64,000 nucleotides of DNA from Membranipora membranacea. Taxonomy: Eukaryota; Bryozoa; Gymnolaemata; Cheilostomatida; Membraniporidae. Location: contig OU612070.1 in assembly GCA_914767715.1 (NCBI GenBank), forward strand, positions 27,392,025 to 27,456,024. Direction: 5' to 3'. The notes beneath the pieces are model-generated. The model saw only the letters and a list, made by a program, of their open reading frames with translations. It searched no databases and was not told the DNA's origin. How positions within the stretch are numbered: position 1 is the stretch's first letter; each line of letters begins with the position of its first letter. The translations under genes were made by a program, and so were the position numbers. Of this stretch, positions 11,952-24,686 are shown piece by piece.

Positions 11952-13332
11952 CCTGTATATCTGCTAATATAAAGTTAGAGATCTGCTAAGGCCGAGCTGT
12001 TGAGGATTGATGTGATATTATACTTGTATCGGTATGGTATGTTCCTGAATGTTTGCAAACTACCCTCTTGAGTGTGTTCTCAGCTCCTGTGAAAAATTTG
12101 GAGCTGAAGAATAGTGGTTTTAACATTAAGATTGACAGCATTTGAAAACATAATAGTATATATCTCACTCAGAGATTGTAGGAGTTATCCACTCTGAATG
12201 CAGGTGGGGGCAATTCATAAACTATGTGGAATACCTCAATTATAATTTGAAAAGATGCCAGTACATTTCGCTCCAGTAGCACTATACCAGTAGCAATAGA
12301 ACCAACCATGTCATATCATTGTTAGAGACCAATTAGAGGTATTTGCTCAGCAGATCCTGTATTATAGATCTGATCCTGTCTCATGGGGTGCAGGCAGTTT
12401 AAACTAATCCCCGGTCATGGATAATAACCTCACATTTTAGATTTTTTATGTGACTCTCGAAAAAACCAAAGGTGTTGTGTCCACTTATTTTTTGGAATCC
12501 TGTGCAGCCATCCATTAGCAAAATCATTATTGTAGTGCAAGATATCACTGAGCCCGTTAGGCTTATTTACATGGCGACACTATTTTTCATGACAGATGCT
12601 GTGCACAATTTTTTCCCCACATCATTGTTGTAATGTGCGTTAATTTGCTACAACTTTGTGACATCAATTGGGTAAAGACTACAACAGCATTATGTCTGAT
12701 ATTCTCACCCTCAAACTGCTGTATAGGTTTGCCTCATAATTCTATGAATGGCAGCTGTTTGTAAATTAACATGACGTTCTTATTTTCTTGTAAAAATGTT
12801 CGGAGTTCTCGGCAGTATTTGATTAAGCAGACTTGGAGATCATTCTTATCATATTTTATACTACAAATAGTAGGTTAATGGTGCTAACTCAATTTTTCAG
12901 TTCATCTTTTTTCTTGTATTGGCCTGTTTGTCTTAGAATAAGAATGTTGTGGCAAAGATACAAACCATAGACATATAATTCTAATTATATCTGCGTTTTT
13001 CGTATCTTTTGATGGCTTTGTTGTGGTGCACAATGCTGCCTAGTATCGACACAGTGGTTTAACCACCTCTGACTAGCTCACAAGTTTCACTTTGTATTTT
13101 ATATATTGAGTAATCGTGTTGCTGCTGCTAATTCATATGTAAATAAGAGACCTGATATAGTGGAGTTCTATCGAAATACCCCAGATGAGAAAGTAACAGC
13201 AATAATGGCAGTTAGTGTATTGTTTCACATCAATAGTATGTCATCACTCAAAATTTAATTAAATTGTCAACCTGCAAGTAATTCATCTTCGACTGTAGAC
13301 TCCTTAATTTATCAAACTTCTACAGGCATCGT
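11952..13332. other. Convergent spacer between RAB40-like and GST A
   Basis: Two gene 3' ends face each other here. No open frame, RNA gene or transposon was recognised. Confidence 0.5.
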
Positions 13333-15066
13333 TTACATCGGAGCTACAGGCTCAGGTCGACCAGAGAGGTAATTCTTCACCTTCTCATCACCTTCTACCT
13401 TCTCTACAAACTGTTTAACCCACGGAGTTATCTCCATACTGTCAGGCAAACATTGGACAGCGAACTCCAGAGTTGTGTACAACCAGATATCGGCTAGGCA
13501 GATCTATAATATGAAGGTATAAAGAAGTACCCTAGAGGAGAAGATATCAGCTAGGGTGAAGCTTGGGACTTAATGTTAGCTAGCAGTAGTTCAGGGAGCT
13601 AATATTGTGTGAGTAAATGTTAGCTAGCAGTAAACTTAACGGTTTAAAGCCTGTACAAGAAGGCAAGCTTTTTTTCCTGCGATTACTTTACTCCTCTTGA
13701 GCATATGGTACCAACAGACAATAAATGGGGCTTTTGAGTGTTCATTTGATAATTGAGTTTCCTAAAATTGGCTGCTGAAATAATATGAGCAGGAGTAAAT
13801 ATAAACATAGGCTTTGCCTGCCTCTATGACAAACAAGTACTGCCTTGTTCCTAAGATGTATGGCCTGACGGGCATGTGCAACTCAAAATCGGTGAAGATC
13901 TACGTATTCTCAATGCTGAATGATGGACTGCAAAATTATCAATAAATCGGAGTTGTCCATTCATGATAGATTAGAAACTTGGTATAAATCAGTGCTCTTG
14001 TTGACGTTGTACTGATGTGTTGCTTAGCACTAAAATGAATTAAAGCAGAGTAATTTTGTTACCTTGTCACATATGATGAATCTTCTGTTTCTTTTTTCTG
14101 CAACCGACTGAATAAACTCCATTCTTTTGACAAATTTCTCTCGTATCTCAATAACGATCTCATCTTTATTCTCCGGCTCTGGTGCTATTTTGAGAAGCTT
14201 CCAGATGTATATTTTATTGGGTATATCATTGAACACATCCAGACAAGTCTCCTGAACCATATCATTCAAAGCTTCCTCCCAAAGATCGCTCCCCATCATA
14301 CCTGTGGAAATTTCTTTAAAATATGATCTCAGAAGTCTGACACAGCGAATAAGAATGACAGGAGGGTGGAATTGGCAATTAGCAAACAACTTTTTATAGA
14401 CCAGAGATAAGCATGAAGCCTCATGAAGCCTCATGAAGCCTCCTCAAGCCTCTGGGTGGGTAGGATCTCCCCACATACCGTCCCCTGCCACCAAAGCCTT
14501 GCGAGACTAGTATTCAGTTAACAACAAAGTAAGCGTTGCTTAATACAAAAAATTGATAAGTAACTAGTAACCAAATTTCTTGGCGACATATCTGGCCGCT
14601 GAGTTTGACATCGGTAGTTCTCCATCTTCACAAGTGTAGACTGGCAGCTGTCCAAGAGGCTGTTCTGAAATACATCGCAAAATTCTAAGTTATTTATCAG
14701 TGAATTCATGCCAAATACTTCATAACATTAAATTTGATCAAAATATGAATGGCATCTTGTGTTGTTTGCACAAGCCATGCCCAGACTTTTACCTGAGCAT
14801 TCAGCTTATTGGGATCCACTTTATGAGTGTCTAGCTCAGCTGGTATTGTTAGGTTAGCAATCTGCATCCGATGTAAAACTTATTGAGATACACGGCATCA
14901 AAGATACAATTTTCTGGATACAGTCCTTACTCTCTTTCAGTCCAGTTCCCCATTGTTCGAATGTAACTCTCTTATCTTGTAGTGGTTTGCCTGCTACGGC
15001 ATACATCATTCTTATTCCCTCGGCCCTAGCTCGGAGATTGAAGTATAACAGCTTGTCCTGTGTCAT
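13333..15066 (-). CDS. Sigma-like glutathione S-transferase A, 4 exons
   Basis: Exons 15066-14931, 14664-14572, 14301-14063 and 13503-13333 give 212 aa. The N-terminal thioredoxin-fold domain starts MTQDKLLYFNLRARAEGIRM, with the catalytic tyrosine of the family in LLYF. Exon 2 carries QPLGQLPVYTCEDG and the glutathione-binding MSNSAARYVAKKFG. The helical domain includes DLWEEALNDMV, APEPENKDE and CLADIWLY. This is the most diverged of the array, for example IRMMYAVAG where the others have IRMLHA. Family members conjugate glutathione to electrophiles or isomerise prostaglandin H; which applies is unknown. All six array members share the same four-exon phase pattern (1, 1, 0). The start is supported by alignment with the other copies. 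Confidence 0.9.
14411..14448. repeat. Short tandem repeat atgaagcctc
   Basis: Three near-perfect 10-base copies plus a variant, in intron 2 of GST A just upstream of exon 3. Confidence 0.7.
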
Positions 15067-16274
15067 CTTGAGTTAACCTGGCTCGGGATAATGTGCTGCA
15101 ATGGGCAGGGAATTAAATAGTTCCCATGTGATGATGATACAGTTAGGAGTGTCATTTTAATTTAAATTTCTTCAAAAATCAGATATTAGAAGTAAACTAA
15201 GCTATGGTAGCAAAAGTGAAACAAACATCATAGAAGTTTCAATAGAAATCACTACTCACTTGAGTTGTCTTTCCTCTGAACAATGCCTCTTTTTGCAGCT
15301 TTTGTAATTTAGTGGTACTTAGATAAGAACTCTCAAGTCTCAAGTACATTCAGCATGTATTGGAGGGTGTGTTAGGCCTGACAGATAACAATTGTACTAG
15401 TTTGAGTGATTTCATCATGTGTCTTTGACCTGATCCAAAGTCAACACAATGTTATCTTATCAACTTTATTTGATTAGGTTATCCGTACCGGCTTCTACTG
15501 TTATATGTGGAAAGTTTTCACATTACATCAACCGTTTACCTGAATGATCGTATATCCTAATCCTAAATTATTATGAGAGGTTTGCGTTGTCCCAAAATTT
15601 TCGAAGCCTCCGTGACCTGCACAAAGAACGCCAATGTATACACAAACGTTATGCTGTAGTGCTGTGAACCGTTGGGTAATATGAGTCTTCATTTCCCAGC
15701 CTATTAGAAGTTTGAGCTCTTTTAGCAGCGTGAAGCATGTTAAGATGTTTGGTAATAAAATATTATACTGGCCACGACAAACCATTACATTATTGTCAGA
15801 GGGGTTGGGTCCAAGTTCTGAATAAGTACTTGCCACAGAGTACGAAGGTTGTGTACCAAGTTTGTTTTGCTAATTCTGTTCTGCCTGTCTTAAGAGGATG
15901 GCAGTTCGAGGCCGTGAAGCTTAGTACAATGGATGTTAGTACTGATGTACTTAAACCTAGTGCTGGATGATATTCACCAACGTAGATGATGATTTGTTTC
16001 AGATTAGATGCTAAGGAGCTTTGTTCCTTGATACTTTTATTGGTTCCAGAAGAAGGAAAGAAAAAACAGGATTATAATCTACTAAATACTATAATCGTGT
16101 GAAATTACAAAAAAAAACAAATAAATCAAAAATATGATAGTACAGTCGATGTTGCTTTCAGGCCAGGCTGATGTCATCTCTGTTAAAGTCTGACCACATA
16201 GATTGGAATAATTCCACACGACGCTTTCAAGCTTTATGTGGTGTAGTAGATGGGATGAAAGTTCATCTGAACAA
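15067..16274. other. Spacer between GST A and GST B
   Basis: The part from about 15,540 to 16,274 is a diverged copy of about 21,540-22,616 (shared strings include attatgagaggtttgc or close variants and tttagcagcgtgaagcatgt). It is therefore the downstream flank duplicated together with GST B and C. No other gene was seen. Confidence 0.6.
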
Positions 16275-18359
16275 TTAAATGCCCAATACCGATGCAGGCC
16301 TAGCTGCTAGATATTTCTTGACACGTTCATCACTGCCAAACTTTTCAACGAAATCCTTCACCCATGGTGTTAGCTCCTGGCTGTCTTCAATGCAGGCCTT
16401 AGAGAACTCCAGAGTTCCATACAACCACATATCAGCCAAGCAAATCTAAGAAAAGAAATAAACAATGCTGCTAAACAATCAGATCGTTTCTCTATTTTTG
16501 TCCAAATTCGTATGAATCTGGCAGAATCGTGTTTGGTTACATAAGAGAACATCAATTATGAGTAAAGTTATGGATTGAAGCTATCTGCTCTCTCATTCGA
16601 AGAAGGTAATTGTAGATGAAAATCATAGTTTTATTTCTCTCAACTTTCTGGTGTAGTGCCCAATCAATTAAAAAATTGATTATTTCTGTTAGCATGTGTA
16701 TATTTTACATAATTTTTGGCAAAGCTGGATCACAATTTTAATTACCTTATCTGAGGTGATGAACTTCTTTCCGTGCTTCTCAGCTGCTGATTGGATGTAG
16801 TTCACTGTTTTGAGAAGTTTCGCTCTGAGCTCAGCCTTAATCTCATCCTTATTTTCTGGCTCTGGTGCTCTCTTGAATATACTCCAGACATACCATTTGG
16901 GTGGTATCTCATTAGCACAACTTAGTAGAGCCTCTATCATCATGTCGTTCAAGGCCTCCTCCCAGAGGTTCTCACCCATCATACCTGAAATAAATAGGAA
17001 ATTATTTCCTCTTTGCAAATTACTAGGAATTTACCTAAGTTCCATCATCTATGTTAATAAATTCACGTAGTTTCTTCAATCATTCTTTACTGCCTAACTC
17101 ATGCCAAAAGTTGTGTTATAATAATTTGAACTTTATTTAACACTGATCAATGGTTTTGTGATGTAGGTTGATCCATCATCTGTAATAAGAGTGAACATTT
17201 TGCGGAAACTTACCGAATTTCTTAGCCAGGTATCTTGCGATAGAGTTGGACATGAGGAGCTCTCCCTCTTCACAGGTGTACACTGGCAGCTGACCCAGAG
17301 GCTGCTCTAAAACAAAATATTCATTTGAGTAGTTAGCCTCATGTTCGCGACTGTAAGAATTATCTGTATCTCTAATCTCTTAATAGACTGTAACCGGTAA
17401 ACGATTAAGAATAAGTACATAAGAAGCGATAGTAGCACAGAGCTAAAACTGGATAGGTCAACAAAAATGATGAGGAATGAGTATTTAGTAGATCAAATTT
17501 GGTCCAATTTGCCTGCTGTTGGTCATTCCCATTATATTGGAGTGCTGGGCTAATTAGATCATGCATGATCAAAGTATTTAGTAATTTTGAAATGAGGAAT
17601 TTGACACTATTGACCTTCAACCTCATGGTCTTGACACAGAGGTCAAATCCTAGATGATAATAATGGTAGATAGATCATGTATGTAAAAATATCTGCACGA
17701 TTTGTGACTATTATCATGTACACATGACACATATCGTGGCTGAGCAGTAAGCAATTAGCCCCTCAGCCACATCCTGCCACAAAGTAGCTCAAATGATGGA
17801 TGATAGAATTAAAGCTGTCCCTGGTTTGCCGTAATTTAGCAGGACTTGGATTTTCCGGTTTCATGGGTAACAAGACAAACCATGCAAGCATTTTGGTTGA
17901 GTAAATAAACCATTCACTTTGTAGATGGGAGATTATTGGATAGATCAGTTGGGTGAAGCATTCGGTCAACTAAAATCCTGTTTCAATCCATCGAGAGTAG
18001 CAGAACTCTGTGCTTTGACTTGCCTGAACGCTAAGAACTTCTGGTCCGTGAAATCGGCTCATATCTAGTACTCATCTGCGACAGATTTGGAGGTATTCTA
18101 ACCAAGATTGTAAACTGCAGTTCCAGAACAACACCTCACTTTCATTGGTACCTTATTTTTCACTTAGCAAAAAAGTGTTTCTGCTGCTTTGAAAAAACTT
18201 TGTTACTATTTACTGCCATTACTACTCACTTTCTTTGAGTCCTGAGCCCCACTGTTCAAAGGTAACTCTTTCATCTTCTAGAGGCACATCAGCGAAGGCG
18301 TGTAGCATACGAATAGCCTCTGCTCTGGCATTCACAGGGAAATATATCATCTTAGCCAT
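16275..18359 (-). CDS. Sigma-like glutathione S-transferase B, 4 exons
   Basis: Exons 18359-18230, 17306-17214, 16984-16746 and 16445-16275 give 210 aa. The protein begins MAKMIYFPVNARAEAIRML, with the catalytic tyrosine in IYF; exon 2 has QPLGQLPVYTCEEG and MSNSIARYLAKKFG; exon 3 has NLWEEALNDMMIEA and RAPEPENKDE; exon 4 has ICLADMWLYGTLEFSK. All frames are open. A probable 5' untranslated intron lies upstream: a donor GAG|GTAAG near 18485 and an acceptor TTTCAG near 18378 on the minus strand. The equivalent acceptor reads TTTCAC in D, E and F, so those probably do not splice there. A long transposon-like element abuts the TATA region of this gene (see 18729-20806). Confidence 0.92.
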
Positions 18360-18710
18360 GATGCTTCTTTTATTTTATCTGAAACAGCAGGCAAAAGACG
18401 TAAGACATTGTTCTCAGTGTTAGCAGTAGTCTGAATGGTCAAAAACTACAAGTTGATCTATTATAAGAAGTTCAGTTTGTCTTACCTCGATGAGGGTTTG
18501 ATAAAACCAAAAGTTATGTGCTGATCGATCGATGATTGACGAAGGAATGAAATTGGGTCGGTGGGTATACAAACTGGTTATCGTGTACCAGTATAAGCTT
18601 TAGTACTAATATAACTACTTACAATGTCAACAGTATATTATCAGTTGTTAGTATAGACTGTAGTAGTTAGCAGGCTGAGACTGATGCAAAGAGATTTGTG
18701 CTCTTTAGTT

Positions 18711-18720
18711 TTACTTTTAT
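18711..18720 (-). promoter_or_regulatory. TATA-like element of GST B
   Basis: Minus-strand CATAAAAGTA, aligned by flanking sequence with TATAAAAG upstream of GST D and F. The end of the 18729-20806 element lies only 8 bases upstream. Confidence 0.4.
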
Positions 18721-18728
18721 GCTATTGG

Positions 18729-20806
18729 CAATGACTAGACATGACGCTCCCACTGTTCCCTGTCCACAGTAACTCAAGCGTGAAATGAGTGTTTTCATTT
18801 TAGGCTGATGCGCTCCGCTTGCTCTGCCCATATAAGATTACAATGGAGCAATGGTTTCTTTCTGCAGACATAGCCTCCCTTATTCCAGATTTACCCAAGA
18901 ATGGTTCATGCAAAACTCTCGATTTTTTTTCATGTGTGTTACAAGGACATATGGGCCACAGTCTATGCATTTATTCATGCAGTCAGTCAATGGATTTTGC
19001 AGATATATTTGTTTCAGTGGCTAACATTGCTTTGAGAGATGAGTAAGACTAGGTACACACATTACTAGATAGACCCTTACATCAAACAAATCTTTCCTAT
19101 GACCAACAGTCATTCTAAGCTGACCATAGGAAGGTGTCAGATTAATGTAGTTTGTCATTCATATGCTGAAAACTAAATAAAAACAGCCTTCTTTTCTCCC
19201 TCCCCCTCCGACAAAATCTTTTTGTGAACCATGAGAGTAATCATTATTACCAATCACCTCACCTCAATCAAGATATTTACTTGAGAACATTTGCTCCAAT
19301 TTAAGAGGTAAACGTGGCTATAGAGGGGGCTCACCCCCCCCCCCCCCCCCCCCCGTATTTTACTGAAGATTGAGTGTTTTAAAGTTGAAGAAAAGATTTA
19401 GTCAGTTCAAATGAAAACTCAATAAAAGATTTTAGACTTGAATTCATTCCAACAATTTGGAGTTAGTTACTCAGATTATGTGTTTTGGACAAACATCCCC
19501 AAACAATAGCAAACTTAAGCTCATCAGCCTATCAAAACAAAATCTAATCTCAAGCACATGGGTCATTCTAAGCAGAAATGAGTAGATAACACCACGGTCC
19601 AGTTGTTTTGAAGAATTAAGTCTGAAGATGAGAGTCTTAAAATTGAAGATTGCTCTATTTTCTCTGAATAAATTCAAGACAGCTTTGTGTGCAGGGAGCC
19701 CCTTAGAGACGGCCCAAAAAGTGTCCAGTTCATAGCGCCTTATGAACATGTCTCTTCTATACATATGCTAAGCGAAAGTTACCCCACCATCTGCATGAAT
19801 GATGGGGCCTATATTTTAGATTGAGCTTAGCATTATAACATGAAAACTCAGGTCCATACTCTAGTACTCAACTACATCAGTGAAACTCCACCCATAATCT
19901 CAGCTATCACATAGTTAACCTACCAGCCGTTTAGTCGCTGACAAAACAGTAAGTGGTAAGATCACCACAGTTGCATTTACATCACCTTCCCTTGGTGGTC
20001 AAACTCTATGATAAGGCAAATGTCACTTAGTTGACCCTACAGTGTACTTTATCGCGTTTTACCAAATCTTGCAATAAGATCCTACGCTATCCTCCCGAGT
20101 AAGATCCATACTGACTCGATATTTAAAAATTAATTTTCAAAAAAACTGATCTGTGCATTGACATAGACTGCACTTATTCAGTAATATGGATAGTCCATGA
20201 TTAGATGTGCTGAGTAACTGTGGTGCACAAATGGACAAGATTTGATGCCATGACACAGAAAGCTTCTCCAAGTCACCCACTGCTAACACATATCAATACT
20301 ACTCTTTAGGAGGCCGTCAAATTCATTTGGATTTTTTATCACCCTGAAGACTGAAATAACTAGATAACAAATTTATTTACATGGATCTACATTAAGACAT
20401 GTAAATACTAGTTCTTGATGTAAAGAAAACAGTTTATCTAAGTAAGTCTTGTGTCAAAACATCTTAAAGTTTGTAAAAATTGCTTTAAAAAATCCTCAAA
20501 ACTCAAAATCACTCATTAGTAATCATCACATGATTTTGATTTTTACATCATTGTGATGCCTGAAATGTCTAGATCTAAAATATTTTTGTTTGAAGTTGCA
20601 GTGAAATTTGGAAATACATAATTTTCATGAAAAACAAACAGGCTACCTGGGTAAATTTTAAATTTCCTATTGAAATTTTATTGAAAGCCACTAATCATAA
20701 AGCTCATAATTGATGCGTAACACTCGGTTCCCCAGCGGCCGCTTGCCTATTCAACTGAAGACCGGAGTTTGATAGGAGTGTCATATCTTAGTATTTATAA
20801 TCTTTG
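18729..20806. mobile_element. TIR-type non-autonomous DNA element, copy 1 (2.1 kb)
   Basis: A 2.1-kb block matching 41963-43696 almost end to end. It starts CAATGACTA and ends TAATCTTTG; the inverted ends align imperfectly (CAATGACTA against CAAAGATTA, then ATGACACTCC shared inward). The 7-base string ctattgg lies directly on both sides (18722-18728 and 20807-20813) and reads as a target duplication, possibly 8 bases. No transposase frame is visible, so it would depend on another element; duplication length is compatible with hAT. A smaller insertion (19326-19703) is present only in this copy. Confidence 0.75.
19326..19703. mobile_element. Small nested TIR element with poly-C tract
   Basis: About 378 bases present in copy 1 but absent from copy 2 of the surrounding element, where gctatagagacgg is uninterrupted. 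Ends are ggggctc and gagcccc, flanked by tagag on both sides. A run of about 20 C follows the left end. The 97-codon open frame on the minus strand at 19471-19764 falls mostly in it and shows no family resemblance. Confidence 0.55.
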
Positions 20807-20813
20807 CTATTGG

Positions 20814-22616
20814 TTTAGTTGGTTGTATCGTATAACAGTTCAGTATTTAGGACATTTATGAGTGATGACCCCGTCTCCCCGCCTTCCCGTCACACTATAT
20901 GGCTGCAAATTAGCAATAAAGATTATGTTGAAATCATGAGCAATCGACCACATGATGTTAATGAAAACATTAGACACCATGACAGAATCAGGACACCATA
21001 CCCTCAGACCATGATACAACACATTCCTCAGATAGTTCTAGAATCAAGACCTACAAAAATTATACAAATTCTGATTGAGAAAACTCACTCTGTCAAAAGT
21101 ATATCATGATGATGTGGATTAGTGCCGACTCTTATGTCCAAGTTTTTTCTCCCAGGGGCGGGCAGCAACCCTTTCAATCTGGATGTTACACTAATGATGT
21201 GTGCATCCATTGTCTGACAAACTTTATCTAGCTTTACCTTGTGATATTATATATATGTTACATATGTCAATGAACCCAAAATAAGTTGTGATTGTTATTA
21301 ATAGCACTCTTGCATCACAATAAAAAAATTACAACAAAAATGCACTTTGTGAGCTTTGTTAGCTCTGCAGTTTATAATATGGCTGACTTGGTTGACCTAA
21401 TAACAGTCTGGTCCCTGTCTGGTCCCCAATGACCCCCCCCCTCCCATTAAATACCCTCCTGTCACATGTATATACCTTCCCTGTGGACCAACCCAATGTA
21501 TCCTTCCCTTCTACAATAACGGTCATGATCTATGTCTGCTGATCCTATATTAGTATGAGAGGTTTGCATTGTAGAGAAAGTTTCAATACCTCCACAGTCT
21601 GCACCGAGAACATCCACATCCACTAAAAGACCCAAACATTATTAGGATGAGAGGATCTAGGGAACATGAGGATTATTTTCCCTACCTTGCCTTATACCTA
21701 CCTGGGCTGATGCCAATTACTAGAATCTACTGCTAATAAAATGTTGTAGTAGAATTGATCGTTTAGGAAAGGTGTTATGGTCTTGTATTTCAGGGTAAGA
21801 CAACTTTAGTTATACTAAATGTTATCTTACAGATCAGCTTGGTGAACACCTAGGATAAACGCCAGTAATATTCAGTTCCAATTCATGATACAGTACAAGG
21901 TTAACTGTCATACTGTAGAAAATACAACGGAAAACTCACAAATAAGAATTAAATCAGATGGTGACCAGATGGTGTTAGATCGGGCTCATTTAGCAGCGTG
22001 AAGCATGTCTGTTACATTCTGATATGTATGATAATAAAATATTACACAGGCCACGGTGATCATAACCATTGTTGTCAAAGGGTAGCTGTGCAAGTTCGGA
22101 ACGAAGTACTTGATGCAAGGTACAAAGATTTTGTACCAAGTTCGTTGTGCTAGTTCTGGATAGCAGTTAAGGGCCAAGAAGCTTTGTACTCTGGATGTCA
22201 GTACTGGTGTGCTAAATTATACTCGTATTCGCTAAAGTGGATGATGATCTGTTTCAGATTGGATGCTCATGTCTATGGTGCAAGGAGTTTTGTTCCTTGA
22301 TAACTCTACTACTTCCAGAAGAAGGAAAAAAAACCAGGATTATGAGAAGATATGCATATAATTGTATTATATTACAAATAAAATTAAATTATGATAGTAC
22401 AGTCAAGGCTTGCTTTCAGGCCATTCCAGATAGAAAAAAAACCTTTGTCATCTTTTTGCACGTGTCAAAATCTGACCACATAGATTGGCATAATACCGTG
22501 TGAAGCTTTCAAACTTCATGTGGTGTAGTAGATGGGATGCCTTGTCTTAATTGAAGTTCATTTGCCAGCTCCTAGAAAAATTTTAAGATTTAATCTGTGG
22601 CAATACATCTGAACAA
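20814..22616. other. Spacer between GST B and GST C
   Basis: Upstream flank of GST B. Parts recur upstream of D, E and F (the catccattgtctgac region near 21,200 and a ggtctggtcc-like trace near 21,400) and downstream of B (from about 21,540). No gene was found. Confidence 0.55.
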
Positions 22617-23305
22617 TTAAATGCCCAACACTGATGCAGGCCTAGCTGCCAGGTATTTCTTGACGCGCTCATCACTACCAAACTTCTCTACAAAGTCCTT
22701 CACCCACGGTGTTAGCTCCATGCTGTCTTCAATACAGGGCTTAGAGAACTGCAGACTACTGTATAACCACATGTCGGCCAAACAAATCTAAGAAAAGAAA
22801 TGCACAATGCTGCAAAACAATCATACAAATTTTTTAGCCAAGTATCTTGCGATAGAATTGGACATGAGGAGCTCCCCTTCTTCACAGGTGTACACTGGTA
22901 GCTGACCCAGAGGCTGCTCTAAAACAAAATATTCATTTGTGTAATTAACTGGTCGTAGCTGTAAGAAGTATCCGTATCTGCTAATCTCATTAGATTGTGA
23001 TCAGTTTGATGGTAGTCTAACCTCTAACTCTAACTCCTTGGTCTAACCAAGATTGTAAACCGTAGTTCCAGAACAACACCTCAGTTTCTTCGGTAACTTA
23101 ATTTTGACTTATCAAGAAAGTATTTCCATTACTTTGCAAAAACTTCATTATTATTTACTGCCATTAATACTCACTTTCTTTGAGTCCTGAGCCCCACTGT
23201 TCAAAGGTAACTCTTTCATCTTCTAGATGCACATCAGCGAAGGCGTGTAGCATACGAATAACCTCTGCTCTGGCATTCACAGGGAAATATATCATCTTTA
23301 GCCAT
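22617..23305 (-). pseudogene. Glutathione S-transferase C, exon 3 deleted
   Basis: Exon 1 (23305-23175), exon 2 (22918 to about 22827) and exon 4 (22787-22617) are recognisable and very close to GST B, but exon 3 and most flanking intron are missing: the end of exon 2 runs straight into the left part of intron 3. Exon 1 also has one extra A after codon 3 relative to B, which shifts the frame and meets a stop; an internal ATG at 23295 (MIYFPVNARAE) restores it. At the deletion joint the sequence TTTGTATGA offers a donor which, joined to exon 4, would keep phase and give a protein of about 127-130 aa lacking most of the helical domain, but the intron would be only 39 bases. Most likely a dead copy. 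Confidence 0.85.
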
Positions 23306-24686
23306 GATGCTTCTTTTATTTTATCTGAAACAGCAGGCCAAAAACGTAAGACATTGTTCTCAGCTCTATTCTATTAGTAGTATGCATGGTCAAAATCTTC
23401 AAGTTGATCTATTATAAAATGGGTTGATTGAAGCTCGATTGAAGCTCAGTTTTTCTTACCTTTTTGATAGTATGATGAGGACCAAAGTTCGATGATGATC
23501 GATGATGATCGATCGATGATTGACAAAGGAATGAAATTGGGTCGGTGGGTGTACAAACTGGTTATCATATACCGGTATAAGCTTTAGTACTAATATAACT
23601 ACTTACAATGCGCTCAACCTGTGGGGGATAGCATTACATTATCAACCATTTTCCAGGAAAGTGGTTGATAATGTAATGTTTTTACCAGATATCCCGCGGA
23701 CGACGCAGTTGCAAAAACTGTTAAAATAGTTAAAATCTCTTTACTTCAAAACTATTGGTCTGTTGTACTCATATAACAGTTCAGTATTTAGGACAGTGAC
23801 CCCTATCTATCTATTCAGGATATAAAACCTCTCTAAGCCTGTCAGAATTAGCAATGGAGAATATGTTGAAATCGTGAGCAACCGACCACAGGATGTTAAT
23901 AAAAATATTAGAAACCATGACAGAATCAGGACACCTTCCCCTCAGACCGTGATATGACACATTCTCCAGATAGTTCAAATAGTCTGATCAATGTCTTATC
24001 TCTCCATATGTTCCATATGAATCCAGTGGTGAAAACGATGAATTGTTATCCAGTAGTTTGCTTTTTGTTATAATGGCATTCAACGTACCAGACAAAAGCA
24101 GCCTCTTGTAGGGACAGAATATGAATCATAATGTTGTCCAACTATGAAGAATGTAATGCTGGTGCAGAATCAAATACTTTTTATTCCCCATAACAATCAT
24201 TCAGAAGATAATTCTTCGGTGTTTAAAAATTCCTAAAAATTGTTTCCATAAATTAAACAAGTGTTCCTTGCGCTTTTCAGATTCCCGTCAGATTAAAATA
24301 CTGGGCTCACAATAATAACTGTGTGATCATTTTAACCAAACTAGACGTTGATCTGTTTCTGGTAAGATAATAATGTGATTGTATTGAGCTGATTATACCA
24401 GAAGAACGGAGAAAAACAAGATTGCAATCCCAACATAAATAAAATTGTACAAAGTAAAAAGCAAATTTCAAACAGTCTATTCATATGTTCAAATAATTTG
24501 GTCCAGTGAACCACATTATTCTTCGTGCACTTTGTCACTCTTGTCAAAATCTGACACAAATATTTTACCACATGCATGGAGTTGGATTGTTTCAAATGTA
24601 ATTAAGTGTAACTTATTCATTTGTCCGTTTTCCCATCAGAAAATATCATCGAGATTAATAGAAAACGATTAATAATAACTGAACAG
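23306..24686. other. Spacer between GST C and GST D
   Basis: Contains a near-perfect hairpin (23632-23678). From about 23,925 onward it is duplicated at about 37,245-38,023 with few differences. No gene was found; the open frames at 24341-24672 recur in the duplicate but have no recognisable product. Confidence 0.6.
23632..23678. repeat. Near-perfect hairpin, 23-base arms, 1-base loop
   Basis: The arm cattacattatcaaccattttcc, a single A, and its reverse complement with one mismatch. It lies upstream of GST C where the paralogous GST B flank has no such structure. Confidence 0.88.

Noticed and set aside
24341-24672. Open frames of 75-84 codons conserved in two duplicates (also 37,674-37,928)
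   Set aside because: Their conservation is explained by recent duplication of the whole block; the frames have no splice context or family match.
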